Assembly: GCA_016790965.1 (NCBI GenBank)
Contig: JAEUNZ010000041.1
Location: 55,612-119,611 of the forward strand
DNA: 64,000 bases
Origin: SSSZ01 sp016790965
Lineage (GTDB): Bacteria > Pseudomonadota > Gammaproteobacteria > Burkholderiales > Rhodocyclaceae
Direction: 5' to 3'
Within the stretch, counting starts at the first letter, position 1. Each line of letters begins with the position of its first letter. The position numbers and the translations under genes are program-made. Shown here piece by piece: positions 45,592 through 54,380 of the stretch. Under the pieces are notes generated by a model. It searched no databases. It saw only the letters and a program-made list of their open reading frames with translations, and was not told where the DNA came from.

Positions 45592-45975
45592 TCAGTCCCC
45601 GTGCTTCTTCTTGTAATCAGCGACGGCCGCCTTGATGGCATCCTCGGCCAGAATGGAACAATGGATCTTCACCGGCGGCAGGGCCAGTTCCTCGGCGATT
45701 TCGGTGTTCTTGATCTCGAGGGCCTGGTCTACCGTCTTGCCCTTGACCCATTCGGTGACGAGGGACGATGAAGCAATGGCGGAACCGCAGCCGTAGGTCT
45801 TGAACTTGGCATCCTCGATGACGCCCTGCTTATTGACTTTGATTTGCAGCTTCATCACGTCGCCGCAGGCGGGGGCTCCCACCATGCCGGTGCCGACACC
45901 CTCATCTTCCTTGGTGAAGGTCCCCACGTTGCGGGGGTTTTCATAGTGATCGATGACTTTGACGCTGTAGCTCAT
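45592..45975 (-). CDS. iscU: Fe-S cluster scaffold IscU
   Basis: 127-aa scaffold on which IscS sulfur and iron are assembled. Cluster ligands lie in GAPACGDVMKLQI, YGCGSAIASSS and the chaperone-recognition motif LPPVKIHCSILAEDAIKAA. Length is that of the family. Ten bases downstream of iscS. Confidence 0.97.
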   Translation of the reverse strand: MSYSVKVIDHYENPRNVGTFTKEDEGVGTGMVGAPACGDVMKLQIKVNKQGVIEDAKFKTYGCGSAIASSSLVTEWVKGKTVDQALEIKNTEIAEELALPPVKIHCSILAEDAIKAAVADYKKKHGD

Positions 45976-45985
45976 GGCAGTCTCC

Positions 45986-47197
45986 TTAGTGCGCAGCCCA
46001 CTGGACGGTACTCAGATCGATGCCTTCCTGGACCATTTCCCAGAGGGGTGAAAGTTCACGTAATTTCCCAATTTTCGTATGCAACAATTTGATTGCATAG
46101 TCAATTTCTTCTTCGACAGTAAATCGCCCCAATGTAAAGCGAATCGAACTGTGCGCGAGTTCGTCGTCACGGCCAAGGGCCCGCAGGACGTAGGAAGGTT
46201 CCAGGCTGGCCGAGGTACACGCGGACCCGGACGACACCGCCAAGTCCTTGATGGCCATGATCATGGATTCGCCTTCCACATACGCGAAACTCATGTTGAG
46301 GTTGTGGGGCACCCGCTGATGAGCGTCTCCATTCAGATACACGGCGTCAATATCGGAAAGTCCGGCAAGCAGGCGGTCTCTCAGGGTACCGATGCGCAAG
46401 TTCTCCGCGGTCATCTCTTCCCTGGCGATGCGAAACGCCTCGCCCATGCCGACGATCTGGTGGGTGGCCAGGGTACCGGAGCGGAAACCCCGCTCGTGAC
46501 CGCCGCCGTGCATTTGCGGTTCTAGGCGGATGCGAGGCTTCCTGCGCACGTAAAGGGCGCCGATTCCCTTGGGGCCATAGGTCTTGTGGGCCGAGAAGCT
46601 CATCAAGTCGACCTTGAGGCTGGCAAGGTCTATGTCCACCTTGCCCGTAGCCTGGGCGGCATCCACGTGGAAGATGACGCCCTTCTCGCGGCAAATTTCG
46701 CCCAGTTGCGCAATGGGTTGCACGACGCCGATTTCATTGTTGACGAACATCACCGAGGCTAGCACGGTGTCGGGACGGATGGCGGCCTTGAAGGCCTCCA
46801 GGTCCACCAGGCCGTTTTCCTGGACGTCCAGGTAGGTCGCTTCGAAGCCCTGGCGCTCCATTTCACGTACCGTATCGAGCACGGCCTTGTGTTCGGTCTT
46901 TACCGTGATGATGTGCTTGCCTTTGGTGCCAGCGTAAAAATTGGCGGCACCCTTGATCGCCAGATTGTTGGATTCCGTGGCACCGGAGGTCCACACGATC
47001 TCCTTGGGGTCGGCATTCACCAGGGCGGCGACCTGTTCGCGGGCCGTTTCGACCGCAGCCTCCGCTTCCCAGCCGTAGCTATGGGAACGGGAAGCCGGGT
47101 TGCCGAATTTTTCCACCAGGAAGGGAATCATCTTTTCCGCCACGCGCGGATCCACCGGGGTGGTTGCCGAATAATCCAGATAAATAGGCAGTCTCAT
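45986..47197 (-). CDS. iscS: cysteine desulfurase IscS
   Basis: 403-aa PLP enzyme that takes sulfur from cysteine for IscU and other acceptors. Features: IYLDYSATTPVDPRV start, PLP lysine in MSFSAHKTYGPKGIGALYV, HGGGHERGFRSGT, and the active-site Cys in SSGSACTSASLEPS. The C-terminus SPLWEMVQEGIDLS is the IscU-binding tail. ATG 47197 is chosen because it gives the standard 404-aa length. Confidence 0.97.
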   Translation of the reverse strand: MRLPIYLDYSATTPVDPRVAEKMIPFLVEKFGNPASRSHSYGWEAEAAVETAREQVAALVNADPKEIVWTSGATESNNLAIKGAANFYAGTKGKHIITVKTEHKAVLDTVREMERQGFEATYLDVQENGLVDLEAFKAAIRPDTVLASVMFVNNEIGVVQPIAQLGEICREKGVIFHVDAAQATGKVDIDLASLKVDLMSFSAHKTYGPKGIGALYVRRKPRIRLEPQMHGGGHERGFRSGTLATHQIVGMGEAFRIAREEMTAENLRIGTLRDRLLAGLSDIDAVYLNGDAHQRVPHNLNMSFAYVEGESMIMAIKDLAVSSGSACTSASLEPSYVLRALGRDDELAHSSIRFTLGRFTVEEEIDYAIKLLHTKIGKLRELSPLWEMVQEGIDLSTVQWAAH

Positions 47198-47234
47198 CGT
47201 TTCTCTCGTCTCGTCGGAAATGTTTCTGGCAAGC

Positions 47235-48392
47235 TCAGGCCGCCATGGCAGCAAGTCCCCGCAGGCTTCCGACCGTAGCCCCCAGAGTTGTCAATAAAGC
47301 GTCCACGTCGGCTTCGCTATTGCAGGCCCCGAAGCTCACCCGGACTGCCCCTCGGGCGACGTCGTCGGGCACTCCCATGGCTGCCAGCACGGGGGAAGGC
47401 TCAGGATCCGCACTGGAGCATGCCGACCCACTCGCCACAGCGAATCCGGCCCGGTCGAGCTTACCGACCAGGGTCTCGCCATCCAATCGGGCAAAGGCGA
47501 AGAAAACGGTGTTGGGAAGACGCTCTGCCTGAGATGCAAAAATCGTCGCACCCAAACCCGCGAGGCCACGCTCCAATCGATTGCGCAGCCCATGAAGGCG
47601 AGCCGACTCCGCCGCCAAGCACGATGCAGCTCGTTCGCAGGCCAGTCCAAAACCGACGATAGCGGCCACGTTCTCCGTTCCGGAACGCAGATTCCTTTCC
47701 TGACCGCCGCCGGCAATCAGGGGCCGTAATTCTACACGCTTGTCCATCACCAGGGCCGCGACCCCCTTCGGCCCGCCGATCTTGTGCCCTGACACGGTCA
47801 GGGCATGGACTCCGGCACCATTGAGCACCCGGAAATCGAGCGCCACCTTGCCCAATGCCTGTACCGCGTCACTGTGAAACCAGGCGCCGTAAGACTGCGC
47901 TGCTCGGGCCAGGGCGGCAATGTCCTGAACGACGCCGGTTTCGTTATTGGCCAGCATCACGGATATGAGGCGTGGCCTCAGTGCCAGGGCCTCGGCCCAG
48001 GCCTCCGGGACGAGATGGCCTGCGGCATTCACTGCGATGTTCTGAATCGTCCAACCCAGGGGTGCCAACTGGGCCACAGCCCTGGAGACTGAAGGATGCT
48101 CGGTCGCACCGACGGCAACAACCCCGGGGCGCAGACCGGCCGCAGCGCCCTTCAGGAAAAGATTGTTGGCCTCGCTGCCACCACTAGTAAAGACGACTTC
48201 CGTCGGATGAGCCCCGACGGCCACCGCCACGCGCTGGCGCGCCTCGTCCAGGGCGCGCCGAGCCTCCCGGCCATACTCGTGGCGACTGGAGGGATTGCCC
48301 CAGGATTCCCGCAACCACGGCAGCATGGCCGCTAGAACGCCTTCATCGAGAGGCGTGGTCGCGTTGTGATCGAGGTAGACAGGTCTGAACAT
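47235..48392 (-). CDS. second cysteine desulfurase (NifS-like) within the isc operon
   Basis: 385-aa PLP cysteine desulfurase distinct from the adjacent IscS. It starts PVYLDHNATTPLDEGVLAAM, has GWFHSDAVQ-type and TVSGHKIGGPKGVAAL (PLP lysine) segments, AGGGQERNLRSGTEN, and an active-site Cys in ASGSACSSADPEPS. It lacks the IscU-binding tail of IscS. The shape is closer to NifS and to the single-domain desulfurases of alpha- and betaproteobacteria. It lies between iscR and iscS, 37 bp before iscS. A dispersed-repeat-like GC palindrome fills 48393-48508 upstream. Confidence 0.88.
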   Translation of the reverse strand: MFRPVYLDHNATTPLDEGVLAAMLPWLRESWGNPSSRHEYGREARRALDEARQRVAVAVGAHPTEVVFTSGGSEANNLFLKGAAAGLRPGVVAVGATEHPSVSRAVAQLAPLGWTIQNIAVNAAGHLVPEAWAEALALRPRLISVMLANNETGVVQDIAALARAAQSYGAWFHSDAVQALGKVALDFRVLNGAGVHALTVSGHKIGGPKGVAALVMDKRVELRPLIAGGGQERNLRSGTENVAAIVGFGLACERAASCLAAESARLHGLRNRLERGLAGLGATIFASQAERLPNTVFFAFARLDGETLVGKLDRAGFAVASGSACSSADPEPSPVLAAMGVPDDVARGAVRVSFGACNSEADVDALLTTLGATVGSLRGLAAMAA

Positions 48393-48508
48393 GGTCTTAG
48401 CGAAGCGGACGCCCTAGCCTCGGCTCCCTCCCCTCGCTCGCCTGACGGGAGAAGGGTGGAGGGCGAGGCGAACTGAATGAAAAGTGTCGCGCATGGGTTG
48501 GGAGGGCA

Positions 48509-49015
48509 TCAGGCCAAAACCGCGAGCTTGTCGCGGGATGCGCGACCCCCGCTCTGGTTTGATTCCCGGCGCTGATCGGCCAGGACCGTCACAGCCGCCG
48601 GGTTCTGTTTGTCCTTTTGACGACTGACCAAGTCTTGCAGGGAAACGGAAGCAAGATAGTCGTACATTTTGGCATTCAGGGTCGCCCAGAGTTCGTGGGT
48701 CATGCACCGGTGCTCGTCCTGGCAGTTCTCGCGCCCCCCGCACTGGGTCGCGTCAAGGGGTTCATCCACTGCACGGATGATGTCCGCCACAGAAACTTCG
48801 GCCAGGGAACGGGCGATGCAGTACCCCCCCCCGGGGCCACGAACGCTCTCGACAAGGCGGTGGCGGCGCAATTTGCCAAACAACTGCTCCAGGTAGGACA
48901 GGGAAATCCCCTGGCGCTCACTCACGCCAGCGAGGGCCACGGGGCCACCGTCCCCGCGCAGAGCCAGATCAATCATGGCGGTAACGGCGAAACGCCCTTT
49001 GGTCGTCAAGCGCAT
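48509..49015 (-). CDS. iscR: Fe-S-sensing transcription regulator IscR
   Basis: 168-aa Rrf2-family regulator. The N-terminal winged helix begins MRLTTKGRFAVTAMIDLAL; cluster ligands are the three Cys of CGGRENCQDEHRC and the following His. [2Fe-2S]-IscR represses isc genes when clusters are abundant. An Asn/Gly/Ser-rich tail is typical. GGAG precedes the ATG. It lies directly downstream of cysE. Confidence 0.96.
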   Translation of the reverse strand: MRLTTKGRFAVTAMIDLALRGDGGPVALAGVSERQGISLSYLEQLFGKLRRHRLVESVRGPGGGYCIARSLAEVSVADIIRAVDEPLDATQCGGRENCQDEHRCMTHELWATLNAKMYDYLASVSLQDLVSRQKDKQNPAAVTVLADQRRESNQSGGRASRDKLAVLA

Positions 49016-49031
49016 GCTTGCTCTCCTGAAA

Positions 49032-49081
49032 ATAACCTACTGTTCTTGTCAAGAATATCTGGCCGCCGCCACATTAGTCAA
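49032..49081 (-). promoter_or_regulatory. putative iscR promoter with degenerate IscR-like palindrome
   Basis: On the minus strand, TTGACT (49081-49076), a 17-bp spacer and ATATTC (49058-49053) form a possible promoter whose -35 overlaps the cysE stop. A loose palindrome from 49032 to 49058 (ATATTCTTGAC...CAGTAGGTTAT) spans the start site and partly resembles an IscR type 1 box. Weaker than the site before cysE. Confidence 0.4.
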
Positions 49082-49832
49082 CCATTTTACTCAAGTATTT
49101 CGGATCGAAGCCGTCGGCGGCTTGGACTTGTTCGTCGCACTTGATCCCGGCTTCGTCCAGTTCCTTGAGCAGCATGGCGAGGCGGCGGTCGGTTTCCGCC
49201 GCGTGATCCAGCAGACCATGGATCGCCTGGGCCAGCGGGTCGTCCTGATCCCGGGCCACGGCATAGGCGGAAAATCCCATTTTCTCGGCCTGGGCGGCCC
49301 GCTGCTGGGCAGCTTCCGAGGTATCGACAAGCCGGGCCGGATTGCCCACAGCCGTCGCCCCCGGTGGGACTGCTTTGGTCACCACAGCATTGGAACCCAC
49401 TTTGGCGCCGGCCCCGATCACGATGGGTCCGAGAACCTTAGCCCCAGCTCCCACCACCACGCCATCTTCCAGGGTGGGATGCCGCTTGCCCTTGTTCCAG
49501 GAAGTACCCCCCAGGGTCACGCCGTGGTAAAGGGTGACTCCGTCCCCGATGACCGCAGTCTCGCCGATCACCACACCCATGCCGTGATCGATGAAGAAAC
49601 GACGGCCGATGGTTGCGCCGGGATGGATTTCGATGCCGGTGAAAAAGCGCGACAAATGGGCGACGAAGCGCCCGAGCCAGCGCAGGCGCCTCTGCCAGAG
49701 CGCGTGGGCGATACGATGGAGAATCAGGGCATGGATGCCGGGATAACAGGTGAGCACCTCCCAGGCAGACCGAGCCGCCGGGTCACGGTCGAAAACCGAC
49801 CGGATGTCTTCACGCAATTGCCCAAGAAACAT
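49074..49832 (-). CDS. cysE: serine O-acetyltransferase CysE
   Basis: 252-aa acetyltransferase making O-acetylserine for cysteine synthesis. The N-terminal helical domain (RDPAARSAWEVLTCYPGIHA) is followed by hexapeptide-repeat helix turns: EIHPGATIGRRFFIDHGMGV, VIGETAVIGDGVTLYHGVTL and GGTSWNKGKRHPTLEDGVVV, holding the catalytic His and Asp. It is immediately upstream of iscR on the same strand, linking cysteine supply to the Fe-S operon. Confidence 0.94.
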   Translation of the reverse strand: MFLGQLREDIRSVFDRDPAARSAWEVLTCYPGIHALILHRIAHALWQRRLRWLGRFVAHLSRFFTGIEIHPGATIGRRFFIDHGMGVVIGETAVIGDGVTLYHGVTLGGTSWNKGKRHPTLEDGVVVGAGAKVLGPIVIGAGAKVGSNAVVTKAVPPGATAVGNPARLVDTSEAAQQRAAQAEKMGFSAYAVARDQDDPLAQAIHGLLDHAAETDRRLAMLLKELDEAGIKCDEQVQAADGFDPKYLSKMVD

Positions 49833-49866
49833 GACGCAAGAATCTCCCCTGTGCTGTTGTGGGCGA

Positions 49867-49899
49867 ATTGTAAAATACTCGACTGAATTTGTCAGTTAT
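49867..49899 (-). promoter_or_regulatory. cysE promoter overlapped by an IscR type 1-like operator
   Basis: On the minus strand: -35 CTGACA (49895-49890), 17-bp spacer, -10 TACAAT (49872-49867), each five of six to consensus, giving a start site about 28 bases before the cysE ATG. The 25-mer at 49899-49875 agrees with the published E. coli type 1 IscR pattern (ATASYYGACTRWWWYAGTCR then RSTAT) at 23 of 25 positions by my count. It covers the -35 and spacer, a repressor position. This suggests IscR controls the whole cysE-iscR-isc run. Confidence 0.7.
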
Positions 49900-50071
49900 T
49901 TCGCCGCATCAAGGCGGGAGCCCTTCACCGGTGCGCATCCCCGATGACAATCGGGCCACGATGCCTCAGAATCCGCGCTGATCCTCCGAAAATTCCTTTG
50001 CCGGGCCGCCCCCAGCGATTCGAACGTGCCGGGCACCCGCTGCTCAAATTGCCTGCGCCCCAGGAAAAGTC

Positions 50072-50944
50072 ATGACGAATCCTCCCGCCGATAACGACAA
50101 GGTCGGCGACGCCCTCAACGCCCAGCGCTTCCAGATGCTCGAAGACATCGCCAAGGAACTGGCCGGCGACGTTGTCTTCCCGACCTATTTCGACGCCGCT
50201 TTCCGCTTGCGCAAAGCCTTGCAGGATACGGACCAGCCCCTGGCCAGGATCGTCGGCGTCATCGCCCTGGAACCGCTCATCGCCGCCCGGGTGATGAAGC
50301 TCGCCAACTCGGCCATGTACGGGGCCGGATCGACGGTGCGCGACTTGGGCGCGGCCATTCAGCGCCTCGGTCTCGAAACCGTGCGCACCACCGCCCTGGC
50401 CATCGCCATGGGCCAGATGCTGCGTTCCAAGGAGTTGGCCCCCTTCGCCGAACTGACCCGGCTGCTGTGGGACCACACCCTGAAATCGGCCGCCGCCGCC
50501 CGTCTCCTCGCCAGGGCCCAAACCCGCATCAATCCGGACGAAGCCCATCTCGCCGGACTGGTGCACGACCTGGGGGCTTTCTACATGCTCTATCGTGCCG
50601 CCCAGTACCCGGAATTGCGCGCCCGTCCTGATACGGTCAAGTACCTGATCGTGCAGTGGCACGAAAGTATCGGCGTCAGCCTCTTGAACGCTCTCGGGAT
50701 GCCGGAAGACATCGTCGAGGCCACCATCGACCACGACCAGCCGCGCCAGGCGCTCAATACGGTGCGCACCCTCCCGGAGATCGTCTACGTGGCCAACGTA
50801 CTCGCGGGCGCTCATTTCGAGTGGCTGTACCAGGACATAGATCCGGAGGCCGGCGAACCCGGCATCATCCGCCGCAATTTCGCCGCCCTGCTTCCCCAGA
50901 TCGATGCCGATGCGGAGTCGATGCGCTCGGCGCTGAGCGCCTGA
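50072..50944 (+). CDS. HDOD domain protein
   Basis: 290-aa HDOD-domain protein. HDOD features are PLARIVGVIALEPLIAARV, MKLANSAMYG, IQRLGLETVRTTALAIAM, LWDHTLKSAAAARLLA and AGLVHDLGAFYML. HDOD proteins usually act as signalling or regulatory scaffolds without phosphodiesterase activity; the target is unknown. Start ATG 50072, with AGGAAAAGTC upstream. Divergent from cysE across 239 bp that contain the cysE promoter. Confidence 0.87.
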   Translation: MTNPPADNDKVGDALNAQRFQMLEDIAKELAGDVVFPTYFDAAFRLRKALQDTDQPLARIVGVIALEPLIAARVMKLANSAMYGAGSTVRDLGAAIQRLGLETVRTTALAIAMGQMLRSKELAPFAELTRLLWDHTLKSAAAARLLARAQTRINPDEAHLAGLVHDLGAFYMLYRAAQYPELRARPDTVKYLIVQWHESIGVSLLNALGMPEDIVEATIDHDQPRQALNTVRTLPEIVYVANVLAGAHFEWLYQDIDPEAGEPGIIRRNFAALLPQIDADAESMRSALSA

Positions 50945-50949
50945 ATGCC

Positions 50950-51702
50950 CTACCTTCCGTGCCCAGTCCCCTGCTGGGTGGCCGCCAGGATGCCGCGCAG
51001 GATGTTGATTTCGTCTTTTTCCAGCCCTGCTCTACCAAAAAGCCGCCGCAACTTCGGCAGCAGCCTACCCGGATGCTCCGGATTGTAGAACCCGGTATCG
51101 GTCATGACCCGCTCCAGGTGGGCATAGAAGCCTTCGATCTCGGCCAGGGTGGCCGGCGGTGAGACGAAGGGCGTCGCCTCGCGCAACTCTGGCGGACGAC
51201 CCGCCCAGGCTGCCATGCGCAACTCGTAAGTCAGGATTTGCACGGCCGCTCCCAGATTGAGCGACGAAAACTCGGGATTGGCCGGAATAGTGACGGATTC
51301 CTGGCAGCAGAGCGCTTCCGCATTGCTCAGTCCATTGGTCTCGTTGCCAAAAACCAGGGCCACCTCACCCTCCTTGGCGATGGCGAGGATCCGGCTGGCG
51401 GCGTCCCGCACCCCCTGGGGGGCAGGCCCCAGATCTCGAGCCCGGGCCGTCAGGGCCACCGCATGGACCGTTCCGGCGAGGGCCTCGGAAAGGGAAGCAA
51501 AAACCCGCGCCTCCCGCAGGAGATCGACAGCCCCGGTAGCCCTGGCATCGGCCTCTGGGTCTGGAAAAGAGCGCGGCGCAACCAAAATCAGGCGCCTGAG
51601 CCCCATGGTTTTCATGGCGCGCGCGGCGGCGCCGACGTTGCCCGGATGGCTGGGACGGCAGAGCACGACGGCAATGCGGGCCAGCAGATCGTCCGCTTTC
51701 AT
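50950..51702 (-). CDS. trmJ: tRNA (cytidine/uridine-2'-O-)-methyltransferase TrmJ
   Basis: 250-aa SPOUT methyltransferase that 2'-O-methylates position 32 of tRNA. Motifs: VVLCRPSHPGNVGAAARAMK at the start, VALVFGNETNGLSNAEALCC and IPANPEFSSLNLGAAVQILT forming the SAM-binding trefoil knot. Divergent from suhB by 80 bp; the trmJ/suhB pair next to cysE-iscR is a conserved arrangement in many beta- and gammaproteobacteria. Confidence 0.92.
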   Translation of the reverse strand: MKADDLLARIAVVLCRPSHPGNVGAAARAMKTMGLRRLILVAPRSFPDPEADARATGAVDLLREARVFASLSEALAGTVHAVALTARARDLGPAPQGVRDAASRILAIAKEGEVALVFGNETNGLSNAEALCCQESVTIPANPEFSSLNLGAAVQILTYELRMAAWAGRPPELREATPFVSPPATLAEIEGFYAHLERVMTDTGFYNPEHPGRLLPKLRRLFGRAGLEKDEINILRGILAATQQGTGHGR

Positions 51703-51782
51703 AGTACAATTAACGGGTTATAACAATCGGCGACACCCGTGAAGACCCTGGTCCGCGGCGGGGTCGCCAGCTCTTTTCCAAT
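51703..51782. promoter_or_regulatory. divergent trmJ/suhB promoter region
   Basis: An 80-bp AT-richer gap between two divergent genes, containing TACAAT (51705-51710) and TTATAAC (51718-51724) as -10-like elements for the plus strand. Exact start sites cannot be fixed by eye. Confidence 0.35.
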
Positions 51783-52595
51783 ATGCATCCCGCCCTCAAC
51801 ATCGCCATCAAGGCCGCGCGCCGCGCCGGCCAAATCATCAACCGCGCCTCGAACGACCTCGACCTCCTGAAGGTCTCCGCAAAACAGCCCAACGACTTCG
51901 TAACCGAGGTGGATCGAGCAGCTGAAGCGGCCATCATCGAAATCCTGCGCGAGGCCTATCCCAACTACGGGATTCTAGCAGAGGAGTCCGGCGAGACCGC
52001 CGGCAAAGGCGCTCGGGATGCAGAGTTCCAGTGGATCATCGACCCGCTGGACGGAACGACGAATTTCATCCATGGCCTACCCCAATACGCCATTTCCATC
52101 GCCCTTGCCCGAACCGGAACGGTCGAGCAGGCCGTCGTCTTCGACCCCAATCGCAATGAACTCTTCACGGCCGGCAAGGGCGCCGGCGCTTTCCTGAACG
52201 ACCGGCGCATCCGCGTTTCCCGGCGGACCAAACTCCAGGAAGCACTGATCGGCACGGGATTCCCCTATCGCATGTTCGACAATGTCGACGCTTACCTGGC
52301 AATCTTCAGGGAACTGACCCAGAAGACCGCCGGGTTGCGCCGACCCGGCGCTGCGTCCCTGGATCTTTGTTACGTCGCCTGCGGGCGCTATGACGGATTC
52401 TGGGAGTTTGGCCTGTCGCCCTGGGACATGGCAGCCGGAGCCCTGGTCATTTCCGAAGCCGGCGGCTTGGTGAGCGACTTGAACGGGGACCCCGGTTTCC
52501 TGGAGAGCGGCAATATCGTCGCCGGAACTCCCAAGGTCTTCGCCCCCCTGCTGCAACTCATCGCCAGCCACAAAACCTCGCGCCTCAAAGCCTAA
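51783..52595 (+). CDS. suhB: inositol-1-monophosphatase / Nus factor SuhB
   Basis: 270-aa Mg-dependent phosphatase. Metal-site motifs are present: EESGE, WIIDPLDGTTNFIHGLPQ and GLSPWDMAAGALVISEAGG. In E. coli SuhB also acts in rRNA antitermination; the same is plausible here. Length is normal (267 aa). An acyltransferase gene starts four bases after its stop. Confidence 0.95.
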   Translation: MHPALNIAIKAARRAGQIINRASNDLDLLKVSAKQPNDFVTEVDRAAEAAIIEILREAYPNYGILAEESGETAGKGARDAEFQWIIDPLDGTTNFIHGLPQYAISIALARTGTVEQAVVFDPNRNELFTAGKGAGAFLNDRRIRVSRRTKLQEALIGTGFPYRMFDNVDAYLAIFRELTQKTAGLRRPGAASLDLCYVACGRYDGFWEFGLSPWDMAAGALVISEAGGLVSDLNGDPGFLESGNIVAGTPKVFAPLLQLIASHKTSRLKA

Positions 52596-52599
52596 GCCT

Positions 52600-53721
52600 G
52601 TGGCGACATCACCAGAATCCGCGCCAGCCGCCTCGACCCTGCCCACGGCTCGCCTCCCCCTGATCGACGCCCTCAAGGCGCTGGCCTCCCAGTTGGTCCT
52701 GCTGCACCACTTTTCGGCCTATGGTCCCCTGTCCCAGGCGTTTGAGGGTTTCGCCCCCCAGCTTCAGGCATGGCTTTATGACTACGGTCGCATCGCAGTC
52801 CAAGTCTTCCTGGTGGTGGCGGGCTTCCTCGCGGCGCGCAGTCTTGCTCCCGGAGCCCGGCCAGTAGCTTTCAACCCGCTGCAAGTCATCGCAAAGCGCT
52901 ACCTTCGTCTGGCGCCCCCCTTTGCGGCGGCCTTGCTCCTCGCAGTCGCCTGTTCCGCCCTGGCCCGCCACTGGTTGGACGACGACGCCATCCCCGCCAG
53001 CCCCACGCTCTTGCAATTCCTGGCCCATTCCTTTCTCGTGCAAGGGATACTGGAATTCGACGCGCTTTCCGCCGGGGTCTGGTACGTGACTATCGATTTC
53101 CAATTGTTCGTCCTGTTCGCGCTCGTGCTCTGGAGCGGACGCAAGTTCGGCAGCGCAAGGCTGAACCTTGCGCCCTTCCTTGTCGCCCTCCTGGCCCTCG
53201 CCTCGCTCCTCTACTTCAATCGGCTGGCTTCCTGGGATGACTGGGGTATTTATTTTTTCGGTTCCTACGCCCTGGGCGCCGTCTCATACTGGGTTTCGGA
53301 CCGCTGCCGCCCTGCATTTCTGCTGGGCGTGCTCTGGGCGTTCGGCATTTTTGCCCTAGCCCTGGATTTCCGCCTGCGCATCGCCGTGGCGCTGACTGTG
53401 GCCCTAGGTCTCGGTGCCAGCCGCAGGCTCGGCCTTTTTCATCGCTGGCCGGATTTTCGCCTCATGGAATACCTTGGACGAATTTCGTTCTCAGTCTTCC
53501 TGGTCCACTTCCCCATCTACCTGCTGATGAACGCCTTCTACGAGCGTTTTGGGTATGACAGTCAGACCCTGGCCCTGGTGGCTATTGTCGCAGCCTGGTC
53601 GTGCAGTATCTTTGCCGGGCAAATATTCCATCACTGTGTCGAGAGCCGACCCACGAGTTTCTGGGCCACACTCGTTTTCGAAGCCAAAGCGACGCTGGCG
53701 GTGCGCCTGGGATTTCGCTGA
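52600..53721 (+). CDS. acyltransferase family 3 membrane protein
   Basis: 373-aa polytopic acyltransferase-3 (OafA/YrhL-type) protein with about ten membrane helices. It opens RLPLIDALKALASQLVLLHH (the catalytic R/K...H region) and contains YGRIAVQVFLVVAGFLAARS, RYLRLAPPFAAALLL and GRISFSVFLVHFPIYLLM. Such enzymes O-acylate surface sugars; the substrate is unknown. The start is GTG at 52600, four bases after suhB, so it may be co-transcribed. Loss of LPS context means its target is uncertain. Confidence 0.85.
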   Translation: MATSPESAPAASTLPTARLPLIDALKALASQLVLLHHFSAYGPLSQAFEGFAPQLQAWLYDYGRIAVQVFLVVAGFLAARSLAPGARPVAFNPLQVIAKRYLRLAPPFAAALLLAVACSALARHWLDDDAIPASPTLLQFLAHSFLVQGILEFDALSAGVWYVTIDFQLFVLFALVLWSGRKFGSARLNLAPFLVALLALASLLYFNRLASWDDWGIYFFGSYALGAVSYWVSDRCRPAFLLGVLWAFGIFALALDFRLRIAVALTVALGLGASRRLGLFHRWPDFRLMEYLGRISFSVFLVHFPIYLLMNAFYERFGYDSQTLALVAIVAAWSCSIFAGQIFHHCVESRPTSFWATLVFEAKATLAVRLGFR

Positions 53722-54380
53722 GCCGGCCTCCCGCGGCACGACGGGGGGAATCACCAGGGCGCCCGGCAACGCTTCGGGAGTTCTATGGTCGATGTGCCTT
53801 GAACCTCTCACCTTCGATCAACTCATGCCAATCTGCGGCGACCATCAAGATTGGCTGAACCTGGTGGTCTAGACCTGACAATGCACTCGTGAGGGAAGCT
53901 ATGCATGCGTCGACAGGAACCCTACTCCCGACACGAGCGACGGTCCGGCCGTTGCCTCGCGAATCCACCGATGGAATCGAATCGCCGCGCGGCTCGTCCA
54001 GCACACGCTCGATGGCCATACACAGCAACGCTTGGAGGCGGAGGCCTGATTTAAGGTCTCGAGAATGTCCGAGAAGCTCAGGGTAACGAGACCTCGGGCT
54101 GCTCAATGCGGCAGATACCCCTGTCGGCACGTTGCTTGATGGATATAGCCACCGTCAATCATTCCCACTCGATTATTTCCGAGGGCCGGAAACCCTCATA
54201 AAACCTAGATATTTGTCTGCGCACAATGGCGTCTACCGTCATTTTTACCGTCAGGAAAGTAGGGCTTTTCCGGGTGTGGAAAATTGACCCAGTTTGACAC
54301 GTATCGTTATACAGAACTTGCAAGCCCCCGGATGTCGGCCCGCACCAACTTCGTTGTTCGCCAGATGCTGCCGTAGTCCA
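53722..54380. other. 659-bp gene-poor junction into accessory DNA
   Basis: No convincing gene on either strand. Short open frames lack ribosome sites and family features. The right half holds a guaA-3'-like 15-mer (54159-54173) and a minus-strand frame ending at it, plus a repeated TACCGTCATTTTTACCGTCA motif near 54230-54252. Composition becomes less GC-rich. It separates core genes from mobile and defence genes. Confidence 0.6.
54159..54173 (-). other. guaA 3'-end-like sequence (possible island attachment site)
   Basis: The minus strand reads ATCGAGTGGGAATGA, encoding Ile-Glu-Trp-Glu-stop, the last residues of GMP synthase GuaA. The guaA 3' end is a known integration target of islands and prophages. 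Upstream codons do not encode GuaA, so this is at most a short core repeat left at one end of an inserted island. No integrase is visible in the window. Confidence 0.35.

Noticed and set aside
48393..48508. Possible small gene or regulatory RNA between iscR and the second desulfurase.
   Set aside because: The sequence is a GC-rich dispersed-repeat-like palindrome (CCTCGCTCGCC, GGGCGAGG) without promoter or ORF; described with the neighbouring gene.
49925..50815. A 296-aa minus-strand frame opposite the HDOD gene.
   Set aside because: Shadow frame; the plus strand carries clear HDOD motifs and a good start.
53722..54150. Short plus-strand frames after the acyltransferase gene.
   Set aside because: They overlap in several frames, lack ribosome sites, and show no family pattern.
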